46,801 nucleotides of DNA. It comes from an uncultured Anaerococcus sp. Its GTDB lineage: Bacteria; Bacillota; Clostridia; Tissierellales; Peptoniphilaceae. Position numbers and translations under genes: made by a program. Under the pieces are notes generated by a model. The model worked only from the letters and a program-made list of their open reading frames with translations, was not told where the DNA came from and did not search any database. The first letter of the stretch is position 1, and the number at the start of each line of letters is the position of its first letter. The DNA lies in the NCBI RefSeq assembly GCF_943912825.1, contig NZ_CALTUX010000014.1, positions 1 to 46,801 on the forward strand, written 5' to 3'. Positions 33,465 to 42,077 of the stretch are shown here, in pieces.

Positions 33465-34832
33465 TTAATTGCTCCTTAAAGCCTCTATAGCTGATAGCTT
33501 TGTTGCTCTCCTTGCTGGTATATAGCCTGCCATGACTCCTACTAGGGCGGAAAATCCTACTCCCACTAGGGCAAGGCCTGGGCTTATGGAGATGATTTCT
33601 CCCCCGTCGCCTCCAAAAAATCCTCCACCTTGGGTAAGATTATTTATCACAGCTCCTGCCCCAAAGGATATCATAAGGCCAATTACTCCTCCAAAAAATC
33701 CTATAAATCCTGATTCTATCAGAAACATGGACCTTATATCAGCTATTGATGCTCCGATTACCTTCATGACGCCTATTTCTTTTTGTCTCTCATAGATTGA
33801 CATGAGCATGGTATTTATGATGCCTATGGCTGATACTATAAAGGCCACAGACCCGATTCCTCCAAGGATTAGGGTGACTTGCATAGTTTGCTTTTTAATC
33901 TCTTCTGCAGAGCCTGCCTCTGATTGGGTCTTAAAGCCTGCCTTTTTAATTTCATTTTCGATTGTTTCAAGATTATCTACATCATCTACAATTACCCTTA
34001 GCTTTTCATAGGTTACCTTATCTGACTTGTCGATTATGACTTGACCGGTTTTTTCGTCAAATGATCCCATCTGTGGGGATTCTAGCTTGGCATCTTCCTT
34101 CTTAAGCTTTTTATAAAGGCTTTCGTTTATATAAGATGTCCAGCCCTTGAGCAGGGAGGCATTATTTAACTTGCCGCCTATTTTAACCGGCACATCTGCA
34201 TAGGTTGGCTTTGAGCTTTCCTTATTTTCCTCATCATTGCCAAAGTGGACCCCATCATCTTCTTGGTCCATATAACCAAGTCTAATGGTAAACTTGTGGT
34301 CATTGAAATTAAAATCATCAGCACTTCCAGTAGATGACCAGCCCCCACCAGGCATAACTTCGATTTTATCAACCCTGGCCTGCTGGCTGAGTATTATTTT
34401 ATCAGAATCTGATGAACTTAGAGTCTTGCCCCATTCAAACATATCAGGGCTAAGCATGGCAAAAATCTCATCTGGTATGACTTCAAAACCGCTTGATAGG
34501 GCATAGGACTTGCCATCATCTATGATTAAATCTGACCAAAATTCCTTGGATGGGACTACTGCCCTTACCCCCTTGATTTTCTTAAGCTTGTCAATATCTG
34601 CTTCTTTTACTTCGACCCTATCATCTTGCTGGTCATTTACAATATTAATGCTAGTTAGGCCGCCAAAGGATTCTATCATCTGCTTTTGAGAATTTGAAAT
34701 CCCGCTTGCGAAGGCTAGCATGAGTATGATTGATGTTGCCCCTATGACTACAGAAAGGACTGTTAAAATTGTCCTTGACTTTCTCCTTGAGAGATTTCTT
34801 AGAGCCATTAGGAGCCTGTCACTAATCTTCAT
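33465..34832 (-). CDS. MacB/FtsX-type ABC transporter permease
   Basis: A 455-residue membrane protein of the MacB/FtsX permease class. The N-terminal motif 'LMALRNLSRRKSRTILTVLSVVIG' holds the first helix, followed by a large extracellular MacB_PCD domain (about 45-320) and three C-terminal helices in the FtsX domain ('MLMSIYERQKEIGVMKVIGA', then 'GAGAVINNL' and 'VGVMAGYIPARRATKLSAIEAL'). Such permeases act mechanically in lipoprotein or peptide export, or as sensors, and do not import. The start overlaps the CARDB-like gene by 11 bp. A ribosome site is weak there, so coupling is likely. The cargo is unknown. Confidence 0.9.
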   Translation of the reverse strand: MKISDRLLMALRNLSRRKSRTILTVLSVVIGATSIILMLAFASGISNSQKQMIESFGGLTSINIVNDQQDDRVEVKEADIDKLKKIKGVRAVVPSKEFWSDLIIDDGKSYALSSGFEVIPDEIFAMLSPDMFEWGKTLSSSDSDKIILSQQARVDKIEVMPGGGWSSTGSADDFNFNDHKFTIRLGYMDQEDDGVHFGNDEENKESSKPTYADVPVKIGGKLNNASLLKGWTSYINESLYKKLKKEDAKLESPQMGSFDEKTGQVIIDKSDKVTYEKLRVIVDDVDNLETIENEIKKAGFKTQSEAGSAEEIKKQTMQVTLILGGIGSVAFIVSAIGIINTMLMSIYERQKEIGVMKVIGASIADIRSMFLIESGFIGFFGGVIGLMISFGAGAVINNLTQGGGFFGGDGGEIISISPGLALVGVGFSALVGVMAGYIPARRATKLSAIEALRSN

Positions 34833-35805
34833 CGTCTATTAGAAGCTCCTCATCTTCTTTTTTGTGTTTTTTCTTCTTATAAAGAACTACTGATAATACT
34901 ATAATGGCTATTAGGCCAATCCAAATAAATGGGGATGTGAGTAGAGATCCTCCGCCTTGGTTTTGGCCTGAATTTGGATCCATATTTGGATCATAGGCTC
35001 CCATTTCTCCATTTTCTCCTGGCATGCCTTCTTCTCCCATGCCGGCTGCCACTTCCTTGTTGAAGTCTAGGACTTGGGTGTGGAGCTTGCCTGTGGAGTC
35101 CTCATAGGATAGCATGATTTGGCCTTCAATTTCGCCCTCCCTTAGAGGGGTGGCTGTGAAAGAAAAGGTCTCTTGGGTTCCTGTCTTAAAATTACCTATA
35201 AATTTCCTGTCATTGTCAATTTTTATGCCCTTGCCTATTACATCGCACATGAAGGTATTGAGGTTGTCCTTGCCTGTGTTGTAGATATTTACAGACATTT
35301 CTGTAGGCTGGCCGACAGCTAGGTCTTCTGACTTGACATTGCCCATGCTCACCCCAGCCCTTTGGACAACTGGAATGCCGATTGCTTCGGTAGTCTTGTA
35401 TTGGTTGCCATCAGCGTCTTCGTATTCTATGGTCATATTTATGACATAATTTCCTGCTACAGCATTTGGTAGGACATTCATCCTTATCTGCCTGTGGGCG
35501 GTATTCCATGGATAGAGGGCTGATACGTAGAATGAATTTGATTGGTTAACTGGCGAAAATACAGACCCATCTGAGACCATGGAGGAATTTTCACCTGTGT
35601 TTTGAGGTTGGGCACCTAAGTTTTGCTCAATTGTGGCCTTTAGGTTATAAATTGTGTTTTTGGAATTGGTATTGTATAGGTCAAAATATAGGTCAAAGGA
35701 CTTGCCAGCCTCAGCTATTTTTGGCTCTAGCCTGTAGGCTGATATCATTATCTTTGGTTGGTTTTTGACATTTACGGTCATTTGTTCATTTGTATTTTCA
35801 CTCAT
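34822..35805 (-). CDS. CARDB-like extracellular-type protein with C-terminal membrane anchor
   Basis: A 327-residue protein encoded between an ABC ATPase and its permease. The main part is beta-rich and recalls CARDB/COG1361 domains ('AEAGKSFDLYFDLYNTNSKNTIYNLKATIEQ', 'SVNIYNTGKDNL'), followed by a Gly/Asn-rich linker and one helix (FIWIGLIAIIVLSVVLY), then KKKKHKKEDEELLIDDED. The start at 35805 is set by GAGGT 8 bases upstream and overlaps the ATPase stop by 8 bp. No signal peptide precedes the domain. A C-terminal helix followed by lysines would put the domain outside the cell if it were secreted, so the missing signal peptide is odd. It is probably an accessory subunit of the exporter; its function is unknown. 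Confidence 0.78.
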   Translation of the reverse strand: MSENTNEQMTVNVKNQPKIMISAYRLEPKIAEAGKSFDLYFDLYNTNSKNTIYNLKATIEQNLGAQPQNTGENSSMVSDGSVFSPVNQSNSFYVSALYPWNTAHRQIRMNVLPNAVAGNYVINMTIEYEDADGNQYKTTEAIGIPVVQRAGVSMGNVKSEDLAVGQPTEMSVNIYNTGKDNLNTFMCDVIGKGIKIDNDRKFIGNFKTGTQETFSFTATPLREGEIEGQIMLSYEDSTGKLHTQVLDFNKEVAAGMGEEGMPGENGEMGAYDPNMDPNSGQNQGGGSLLTSPFIWIGLIAIIVLSVVLYKKKKHKKEDEELLIDDED

Positions 35806-36511
35806 TTGTAAGTACCTCATCAATTGTTAGTTTTTCGTGAATCTTATCTAGCTTGCCATCTCTCATGAAGAGGGTCTTGTCGGCAAATTCTGTCATCTCG
35901 TCATCATGGGTAACCATAATAAAGGTTTGTTTGTTTTTTCTTGTAATATCTTTTATAAGCTGCATTATCTCAAAGCTTGTCTTGGTGTCAAGGTTGCCTG
36001 TAGGCTCATCGGCAAATATTATAGGAGGTGCTCCTACAAAGGCACGGGCAATGGATACCCTTTGCTGTTGGCCACCTGATAATTCGTTTGGCTTATTATA
36101 AATCCTATGCTCAAGACCTACAGCCTTTAGGATCTTAATGGCTTCAATCTTTCTCTCCTTGGCATCAAGTCCCTTAAAGGTAAGTGGCAAGGCCACATTT
36201 TCCCAAGCTGACAAATAAGGAAGGAGGTTGTAGGATTGGAAGACAAAGCCGATGTTTAGGTTTCTAAACTTGGTTATCTCTCCTTCTGTAAGCTTGGTCA
36301 GGTCAATCTTTCCATATTCAATAGAGCCTTTTGTCGGCCTTTCAAGGCCTGCCAGCATATTTAAAAGGGTCGACTTACCTGATCCAGATGTACCTAGAAG
36401 GGCCACAAATTCACCCTTTTCTATGTCTAGGTTTATCCCGTCCAGGGCCTTTATGATAGACCCTCCGACCTTATAATATTTTTTAAGATTTCTTATCTTT
36501 ATTAAGCTCAT
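35798..36511 (-). CDS. MacB/LolD-type ABC transporter ATPase
   Basis: A 237-residue ATPase of the LolD/MacB class. Walker A is GTSGSGKSTLLNML, the signature is LSGGQQQRVSIARAF, Walker B is IIFADEPTGNLDT, and the H-loop is in FIMVTHDDEM. 'YLSAWENVALPLTFKG' is typical of the class. It begins inside the end of the FemAB-like gene (29 bp overlap) and ends inside the start of the CARDB-like gene, so the four genes 37523-33465 form one operon. It energises the permease encoded two genes downstream. Confidence 0.93.
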   Translation of the reverse strand: MSLIKIRNLKKYYKVGGSIIKALDGINLDIEKGEFVALLGTSGSGKSTLLNMLAGLERPTKGSIEYGKIDLTKLTEGEITKFRNLNIGFVFQSYNLLPYLSAWENVALPLTFKGLDAKERKIEAIKILKAVGLEHRIYNKPNELSGGQQQRVSIARAFVGAPPIIFADEPTGNLDTKTSFEIMQLIKDITRKNKQTFIMVTHDDEMTEFADKTLFMRDGKLDKIHEKLTIDEVLTNE

Positions 36512-37523
36512 TATCTTTCCTTTGGTAGTGGGGATTTAGGTCTGTCATATAGAGGTCGTAGGCCGCCTCATCTAGAATAATATCAAGCTCCCCTATGGAT
36601 TTTCTTACATTATCTTCGGTAAATTTCTTCTTGAAATCATAGAGACCATCGGTCCCATCAGTCTCAAAAATCCCACCCATATCGTAGTATCTTATGCCAT
36701 TTTCTATGCAATATTTAATCTCTTCAAAATTAATCTGATAATTTTGGCTCATGTCCTTATGTTTATCAGATGAACCCCCATAAAGGGATGTGGCCCAGTT
36801 TCCATATTTTATAAGAAGGGATGAGCAAACCGGCTCTCCTTGATAAAAACATACAGAAAGTCTTGACTCATCCTCATAGAGGTCGTACAGGTCCTTGATA
36901 TAATCAAGTGGTCTGTGGCCAATGCCGGCCCTTTGTGCAGTTTCTACTATTTGATTATAGAGAATTTCTATCTCTTCCCTACCAAGGACCCTGGTTTCTA
37001 TCCCATCCCTGTAGGATTTTCTGATATGTTTTCTGGTATTTTTGGAAAAGCTGGCTATGATTTCATCCTCATTTCTTCCTTTTATGTCTAAGACCATATT
37101 TAGGAGGGGTTGGCTGGATTTTTCCTTATCAAAACGAACTTTTAGGCCATTTTCCTCATAAAGCTTTACTAAATTTTCATCATAGGCATAATATGGGTCA
37201 AGCCTTAGCAAAAATCCATCATTGGCCCTAGCAAAGTCGCTTGCCTCTCCTATTAGAAGCTTTATAGAATCTATATCATAAGGATCACAGACAGGGCCTC
37301 TTGGTCCATAAAAGAAATTCTTGCCTGTTTTCTTATCCCTTATATAGATGACAGATAAGGCTGCCCTTATCTTACAATCTTCTTCTATATAAAAATATAC
37401 ACTCTCCCAAGTCTTCTTAAGCCTTGCCCAACGGATATCTTGTTGGAAGTGGCCGTAGGGGGATGTTTTTATAAAATTATTATATTTTTGAGCTTTTTCT
37501 TTATCTTTTAAATCAAGTATCAT
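36483..37523 (-). CDS. FemAB-family peptidoglycan interpeptide bridge aminoacyltransferase
   Basis: A 346-residue member of the FemX/FemAB/MurM family, which adds amino acids from aminoacyl-tRNA to the lysine side chain of lipid II. Two GNAT-like halves can be followed: 'SPYGHFQQDIRWARLKKTWE' and 'IRDKKTGKNFFYGPRGPVCD' early, and 'SFSKNTRKHIRKSYRDGIE' and 'DMGGIFETDGTDGLYDFKKKFT' late, the last being the typical FemAB ending. There is no long coiled-coil insert, so it resembles FemX or tRNA-independent relatives. The amino acid is unknown. It is first in the operon with the MacB-type exporter, a link that suggests a cell-envelope role for both. Confidence 0.9.
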   Translation of the reverse strand: MILDLKDKEKAQKYNNFIKTSPYGHFQQDIRWARLKKTWESVYFYIEEDCKIRAALSVIYIRDKKTGKNFFYGPRGPVCDPYDIDSIKLLIGEASDFARANDGFLLRLDPYYAYDENLVKLYEENGLKVRFDKEKSSQPLLNMVLDIKGRNEDEIIASFSKNTRKHIRKSYRDGIETRVLGREEIEILYNQIVETAQRAGIGHRPLDYIKDLYDLYEDESRLSVCFYQGEPVCSSLLIKYGNWATSLYGGSSDKHKDMSQNYQINFEEIKYCIENGIRYYDMGGIFETDGTDGLYDFKKKFTEDNVRKSIGELDIILDEAAYDLYMTDLNPHYQRKDNELNKDKKS

Positions 37524-37572
37524 TGCTTACCTCAATTCTTAATGTTTGGTCTATAGTAATACACTTACGATA

Positions 37573-37601
37573 ATTGTATCACAGTAAAGGTACATAGGCA
37601 A
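37573..37601 (-). promoter_or_regulatory. Promoter of the femAB-ABC operon
   Basis: TTGCCT (37601-37596), a 17 bp spacer and TACAAT (37578-37573) on the minus strand, about 45 bases before the start codon. Confidence 0.5.
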
Positions 37602-37659
37602 GAACTTAATCTAAATAATATTGATAATTATATGCAATTAAACTTAATATTTTTGTAAG

Positions 37660-37682
37660 AAAAAAGTCCTAATTCTAGGACT
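37660..37682 (-). terminator. Terminator overlapping the NUDIX stop codon
   Basis: AGTCCTA (37665-37671), loop ATTC, TAGGACT (37676-37682); TTTTTTC follows on the minus strand. The TAG stop of the NUDIX gene lies in the stem. Confidence 0.75.
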
Positions 37683-38130
37683 AAAAATATTTTATTTCTT
37701 CCTTGCCATCTCTCAAATTCCAAAATACTTCTCTACATTCTCCCTCGTATATTTTTAGGATATGGTTCATGGACATTGATTTGGGATTGGTCTTTTTGAA
37801 GTCTTCATAATCTTGCCAAAAGAGCTTGCCCTCCCTATTATCTTCTATAAGGTCTCCATCAAAATCACTTGTTTCATAAAGAAGGCCCACATCCTTTCTC
37901 TCATCTGTGATCCAAGTGATAATGCCTACTAGCTTTGGATTTTTTATATCTAGATTGGTCTCTTCCTTGGCCTCTCTTATAGCTGCATCTTCAAAGGATT
38001 CTCCCTCCTCGACCTTGCCACCAGGAAAGGTGAGACCTTCCCAGCCGTATTTTTTTACCTTGTCTAATACCAAGACCTCGCCTGTGTCTTTATTATAAAT
38101 TTTTATCATGTTCATTAGTAATATTTTCAT
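37681..38130 (-). CDS. NUDIX hydrolase (MutT-like)
   Basis: A 149-residue NUDIX protein. The Nudix box is complete: G-x5-E-x7-REAKEET-x-L in 'GKVEEGESFEDAAIREAKEE'. 'FPGGKVEEGE', 'LLYETSDFDGDLIED' and 'MSMNHIL' recall MutT/8-oxo-dGTP type enzymes that clean the nucleotide pool, but the substrate cannot be assigned. I start at ATG 38130 behind GAGAGGT. The open frame runs to 38178 through hydrophobic residues encoded in the ileS terminator. TATAAT at about 38150 (minus strand) could be a -10 box of its own, with no clear -35. Confidence 0.88.
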   Translation of the reverse strand: MKILLMNMIKIYNKDTGEVLVLDKVKKYGWEGLTFPGGKVEEGESFEDAAIREAKEETNLDIKNPKLVGIITWITDERKDVGLLYETSDFDGDLIEDNREGKLFWQDYEDFKKTNPKSMSMNHILKIYEGECREVFWNLRDGKEEIKYF

Positions 38131-38160
38131 TTTTCTACCTCTCTTAGAAATTATACAAAT

Positions 38161-38187
38161 AAGAAAAGAGGCTAGCAAATGCCAGCC
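38161..38187 (-). terminator. Terminator after ileS
   Basis: GGCTGGC and GCTAGCC (38187-38170 on the minus strand) with loop ATTT and one G-U pair, followed by TCTTTTCTTATTT. It lies 10 bases after the ileS stop. Confidence 0.7.
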
Positions 38188-38196
38188 CCCTATAAA

Positions 38197-41100
38197 TTAT
38201 AGTCTTTCTAGACTTATTTTTACTTTTTTATCGTTTAATTCTAAATCTTCTCCATCAAGTTCTGCTTTTGAAAGATTTTCTGCTAGGGTTTCTTTCTTGA
38301 TTACTTCCGCAAACTTTTCAAGAGAGCCTGCAAGGTCAGGATCAGCATCGAAAGCAATATTTATCCTATCTGTCACCTCAAAACCAGAGTCTTTTCTTAG
38401 GTTTTGGATTTTTGAGATAAATTCTCTAGCGTAACCTTCATCTTTTAAATCTTCTGTGATTTCTGTATCTAGGATTACAAAGACATTGCCATCTATTTCT
38501 ACATCAAAGCCTTCCTTGGCTGAGATTCTAATATCTAGGTAGTCCTTGCTTACTTCAAATTCTTCTCCGCCAAGTTCTACCTTTACAGGGCCTTCTTCTA
38601 CCTTTTCTATAAAGTCTTTGGCATTTGTTGTTGCAAGGTATTTGGCAAAGTCATTTACCTTGGATTGGAAAATCTTACCTACTACCCTGAAATCTGGTTT
38701 TAGGAAGTAATTCATAAATTCTGATAGGTCATCTTCAAAGTCGACTTCCTTGATATTTAGCTCTTCCTTTATAAGTGGAAGGAGATTTTCTAATCTTTCC
38801 TTGTATGATCCATCTACTACAATCTTTGATAGAGGTTGGCGAACCTTAATTGCTTCTTTTTCTCTTGAAGCACGGCCTAGGTTTACAATCTTTCTTACTA
38901 GGTCCATGTCAGCTTCGATTTTTTCATCGATTAAGCTTTCGTTTGCTTCTGGCAAGATTTGGGTATGAACTGTTTCTTCGCCTGTTAGCTTCTTAAAGAC
39001 TTCCTCTGCTAAGAATGGTGTGATTGGCGCTATTAGCTTAGCTAGGGTCACTAGGACATCATAGGTTGTCTTATAAACTGCCTTTTTGGAATCAGTCATC
39101 TCTTGAGACCAGAATCTCTTCCTATTACGTCTGATATACCAATTTGATAGATCTTCTACTACAAAGTCATTTATCTCGTGAACTACCTTGTTAAAATCAA
39201 AGCTATCCATATAGGAATCATAGTCTTTGATTAGGCTGTTAAGTCTTGAATATAGCCATTTATCAATATTATCAAGCTCTACATCAGAAAATCCTTTGAT
39301 ATCTTCTAAGCTTATGCCATCTGTGCCTGCATAAAGGGCAAAGAAATTATAGACATTTTCAAAGGTTCTAAAGAAGTTATTTTTCACTTCTACTAGGCCT
39401 TTTTCGTCAAATTTGGTTTGCATCCAAGCTGGTGATACATATAGGGAGTAGAATCTTACCGCATCTGCCCCATATTTATCAAATAATTCAAAAGGATCTA
39501 GGGTATTGCCTAAAGATTTAGACATCTTTCTGCCGTTTTTATCTACTACTAGGTCATTTACAAGGACATTTTTAAATGGAGCCTTGCCTATGGTTATGGT
39601 TGAAATAGCCATTAGTGAGTAGAACCAGCCCCTTGTTTGGTCGATTCCCTCGCAGATAAAGTCTGCTGGATAGTAGTCATTTTCAAATAATTCTTTGTTT
39701 TCAAACGGGTAGTGAAGTTGGGCAAATGGCATAGATCCTGAGTCAAACCAAACATCCATTACATCTGGAACCCTAGACATGGTGCCCCCGCACTTGTCGC
39801 ACTTGATGTGGACATCATCTACATATGGTCTGTGTAGCTCTATATCTTCTGAAATATCCTCTATTGCACGCTCTTTTAGCTCGGCACGGCTTCCTACTGT
39901 ATCTGTGTGGCCGCACTCACATCTCCAGATATTAAGTGGTGTACCCCAATATCTAGACCTAGAGATTGCCCAGTCTTTGACATTGGCTAGCCAATTGCCA
40001 AATCTCTTCTCACCTATTGTTTGTGGAAACCAGTTTACTCCGTCATTATTTTCTACCATCTTATCTGAGAACTTGCTCATTTCAATATACCAAGATGGTC
40101 TTGCATAATAGATTAGTGGTGTGTGGCATCTCCAGCAGTGTGGATAGTTATGCTCCATTGTTTCCTTGGCAAATACTTTGCCTTCTTCTTGTAAATGTCT
40201 CCAGATTTTCTCGTTGGTATCGAAAACAAATTCACCTTCCCAAGGGGTTGTGGTAAATTTACCTTCTAGGTCAACTGGTTGGACGAAGTCTAGGTCGTAT
40301 TTTCTACAAGCTTGGTAGTCGTCCTCACCAAAGGCTGGTGCTATGTGAACAATACCAGTACCATCTTCTGCTGATACATAGTCAGCTAGGATGACCTTAA
40401 AGGCCTTGCCTGGTTGGGTCTTAACATATGGCATCAATTGCTCATATTCTAAAAGCTCAAGGTCAGTACCCTTCATTTCCTCGATAAGTTCATAATCTCT
40501 CTTATCCATAAGTTTTCCCATCAAAGATTTGGCCATGTAGTAATAGCAATCATCTTCTTTATCAAAAACTTTTACATAAGTTAATTCAGGATTTACAGCA
40601 AGAGCAAGGTTTGATGGTAGGGTCCATGGAGTTGTGGTCCATGCTAGGAAATATTCATTGTCAGAACCTTTCTTTTTAAACCTAACTGTAAGGGTGATGG
40701 TCTTTTCAAATTCATAGCCTTGGGCTACCTCGTGGCTGGCAAGACCTGTACCACATCTTGGACAATAAGGCATAACCTTGGCCCCTTCATAGATTAAACC
40801 TTCCTTGAAGGCCTTATCTAAAAGCCACCACTCACTTTCTATGTAGTCATTGTTCATGGTTACATATGGGTGGTCCATATCGTAAAGATATCCCATCCTA
40901 TCTGACATGTCTCTCCACATATCAGAATATTTCCAAACAGATTCCTTACATAATTTATTAAATTTCTCTATACCATATTCTTCTATGTCGTTTTTATCAT
41001 GAAAGCCAAGTTGCTTTTCTACTTCGATTTCAACTGGCAGACCATGTGTATCCCAACCGGCCTTTTTAAGGACCCTATAGCCTCTCATGTTCTTATAGCG

Positions 41101-41319
41101 GCTTGTCATATCCTTTAGGGTTCTGGCTATAACGTGGTGGATGCCTGGCTTACCGTTGGCTGTTGGAGGGCCGTCATAGATTACATAATCTTCGGCATCC
41201 TTTCTTGTTTCAAATGTCTTATCAAGAAGGTCAATCTCATCCCAAAACTTTTGGATATGGGCTTCTCTTTCTCTGACATTTTTACTGTTAATTTCTTCAA
41301 AATGATGATGATTGCACAT
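38197..41319 (-). CDS. ileS: Isoleucyl-tRNA synthetase, IleRS2 type with GIHH motif
   Basis: A 1040-residue class I synthetase that charges tRNA-Ile. Order: 'YDGPPTANGKPGIHHVIART' (residues 48-67, catalytic site), 'KAGWDTHGLPVEIEVEK', a CP1 editing domain (about 200-400; 'WTTTPWTLPSNLALAVNP'), a zinc-type 'CDKCGG' region, KMSKS (about 596-600, 'GRKMSKSLGN'), then the anticodon-binding domain ('WYIRRNRKRFW') and a long C-terminal region ('KVRQPLSKIVVDGSYKE'). The length and C-terminus are of the IleRS2 (eukaryote-like) group. The HIGH signature reads GIHH, the swapped form reported for some IleRS2 enzymes. It has an Ile T-box leader and its own terminator. Confidence 0.97.
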   Translation of the reverse strand: MCNHHHFEEINSKNVREREAHIQKFWDEIDLLDKTFETRKDAEDYVIYDGPPTANGKPGIHHVIARTLKDMTSRYKNMRGYRVLKKAGWDTHGLPVEIEVEKQLGFHDKNDIEEYGIEKFNKLCKESVWKYSDMWRDMSDRMGYLYDMDHPYVTMNNDYIESEWWLLDKAFKEGLIYEGAKVMPYCPRCGTGLASHEVAQGYEFEKTITLTVRFKKKGSDNEYFLAWTTTPWTLPSNLALAVNPELTYVKVFDKEDDCYYYMAKSLMGKLMDKRDYELIEEMKGTDLELLEYEQLMPYVKTQPGKAFKVILADYVSAEDGTGIVHIAPAFGEDDYQACRKYDLDFVQPVDLEGKFTTTPWEGEFVFDTNEKIWRHLQEEGKVFAKETMEHNYPHCWRCHTPLIYYARPSWYIEMSKFSDKMVENNDGVNWFPQTIGEKRFGNWLANVKDWAISRSRYWGTPLNIWRCECGHTDTVGSRAELKERAIEDISEDIELHRPYVDDVHIKCDKCGGTMSRVPDVMDVWFDSGSMPFAQLHYPFENKELFENDYYPADFICEGIDQTRGWFYSLMAISTITIGKAPFKNVLVNDLVVDKNGRKMSKSLGNTLDPFELFDKYGADAVRFYSLYVSPAWMQTKFDEKGLVEVKNNFFRTFENVYNFFALYAGTDGISLEDIKGFSDVELDNIDKWLYSRLNSLIKDYDSYMDSFDFNKVVHEINDFVVEDLSNWYIRRNRKRFWSQEMTDSKKAVYKTTYDVLVTLAKLIAPITPFLAEEVFKKLTGEETVHTQILPEANESLIDEKIEADMDLVRKIVNLGRASREKEAIKVRQPLSKIVVDGSYKERLENLLPLIKEELNIKEVDFEDDLSEFMNYFLKPDFRVVGKIFQSKVNDFAKYLATTNAKDFIEKVEEGPVKVELGGEEFEVSKDYLDIRISAKEGFDVEIDGNVFVILDTEITEDLKDEGYAREFISKIQNLRKDSGFEVTDRINIAFDADPDLAGSLEKFAEVIKKETLAENLSKAELDGEDLELNDKKVKISLERL

Positions 41320-41336
41320 ATGATTTCCTTTCTAAT

Positions 41337-41520
41337 AAAAAAGGACCGTCCATACAGACGGTCCACTTATTTCCTGATTTGCTCTTAAGGATTGGCATTC
41401 CTACTAGGCTACTTATTTCACCTAATAAACAATAAAGATGATCTTCACTCATATCTCCCCTAGCATTCTCACCAACCATGCCTCTCTGAAGCTTCGATAT
41501 AAGTTACTCTTCTTTATATA
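41337..41520 (-). ncRNA. T-box leader of ileS (specifier ATC, Ile) with degenerate antiterminator box
   Basis: On the minus strand stem I begins with AAAGAAGAGTAACTTATATC (AGTA bulge). AGAGAGGCATGGTTGGTGAG follows (distal loop). The returning arm is GATATGAGTGAAGATCATC. The specifier after GAAG is ATC (41442-41440), an isoleucine codon followed by A, which agrees with the gene. The terminator is GGACCGTC / GACGGTCC (41343-41364) and T6. The expected AGGGTGGNACCGCG box reads AAATAAGTGGACCGTC, that is GTGG-ACCG with the N base missing. Confidence 0.8.
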
Positions 41521-41545
41521 GTCTAATCTATATACTTTCTCAAAT

Positions 41546-41573
41546 AATGTACTATTTTACTTGCTTTTGTCAA
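41546..41573 (-). promoter_or_regulatory. Promoter of the ileS T-box transcript
   Basis: TTGACA (41573-41568), a 16 bp spacer and TACATT (41551-41546) on the minus strand. It lies just after the end of the AMMECR1-like gene, and transcription would start about 20 bases before stem I. Confidence 0.55.
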
Positions 41574-41585
41574 ATTTTAAGACAC

Positions 41586-42077
41586 CTAGATATGTCTTTT
41601 TATTTTAAATTTCTCCATGCTAAAGATGTCGTAGGCATCGACATTGGCCCTTTCCTTGGCATCTTCAAACATCTGAAAGTCTGTCTCATAATCTTCCCTA
41701 AAGACTAGGGCTGGGTTATTTGAATAATTTAGGAGAAGTCCTGAGTAAACACCAAAGTCCTCTAGCTTTTCCATTGCTTTTACCTTTGTTACTTCCAAAA
41801 CTTGGATATAGATATCATCTAATTCATCTAGCCTTAGGGCAAAGGCATTGTCAAAGACACCTAGGTTTACTGCTTCATAGATCACATCTAAGGCTATATT
41901 GGCCCTAGTAGGATAGATTGAGCCAGATCTTTCTGTCCTATCTCCTTTTGTTATTTGGATTAAGACCCCATTGTGGTTGTTTTTTAATTCCTCATCATAT
42001 TTTTCTAGATACTTGCCATTTTCTAGATAATATCTTATAGATTCAAAGGCAAGTTCTACTAGCTTATCCTTATGCAT
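41586..42077 (-). CDS. AMMECR1-domain protein (AmmeMemoRadiSam protein A-like)
   Basis: A 163-residue protein. The middle part ('GSIYPTRANIALDVIYEAVN', 'DNAFALRLDELDDIYIQVLEVT', 'DFGVYSGLLL') follows the AMMECR1 fold pattern G-I-P--anIA-eii--Av--gv-D--F-pl--dEL--i-i-V. The cysteine-bearing LRGCIG motif of the family is replaced by ERSGSIY, so it is a divergent member. The family function is unknown; some bacterial members are encoded with a Memo and a radical SAM partner, neither of which is seen here. Its ATG overlaps the glutathione peroxidase stop by 8 bp (ATGCATAA), so the two are cotranscribed. Confidence 0.62.
   Translation of the reverse strand: MHKDKLVELAFESIRYYLENGKYLEKYDEELKNNHNGVLIQITKGDRTERSGSIYPTRANIALDVIYEAVNLGVFDNAFALRLDELDDIYIQVLEVTKVKAMEKLEDFGVYSGLLLNYSNNPALVFREDYETDFQMFEDAKERANVDAYDIFSMEKFKIKRHI

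Noticed and set aside
41297..41479. Minus-strand open frame of 60 codons ahead of ileS
   Set aside because: It lies inside the T-box leader; its codons are stem I and terminator sequence.
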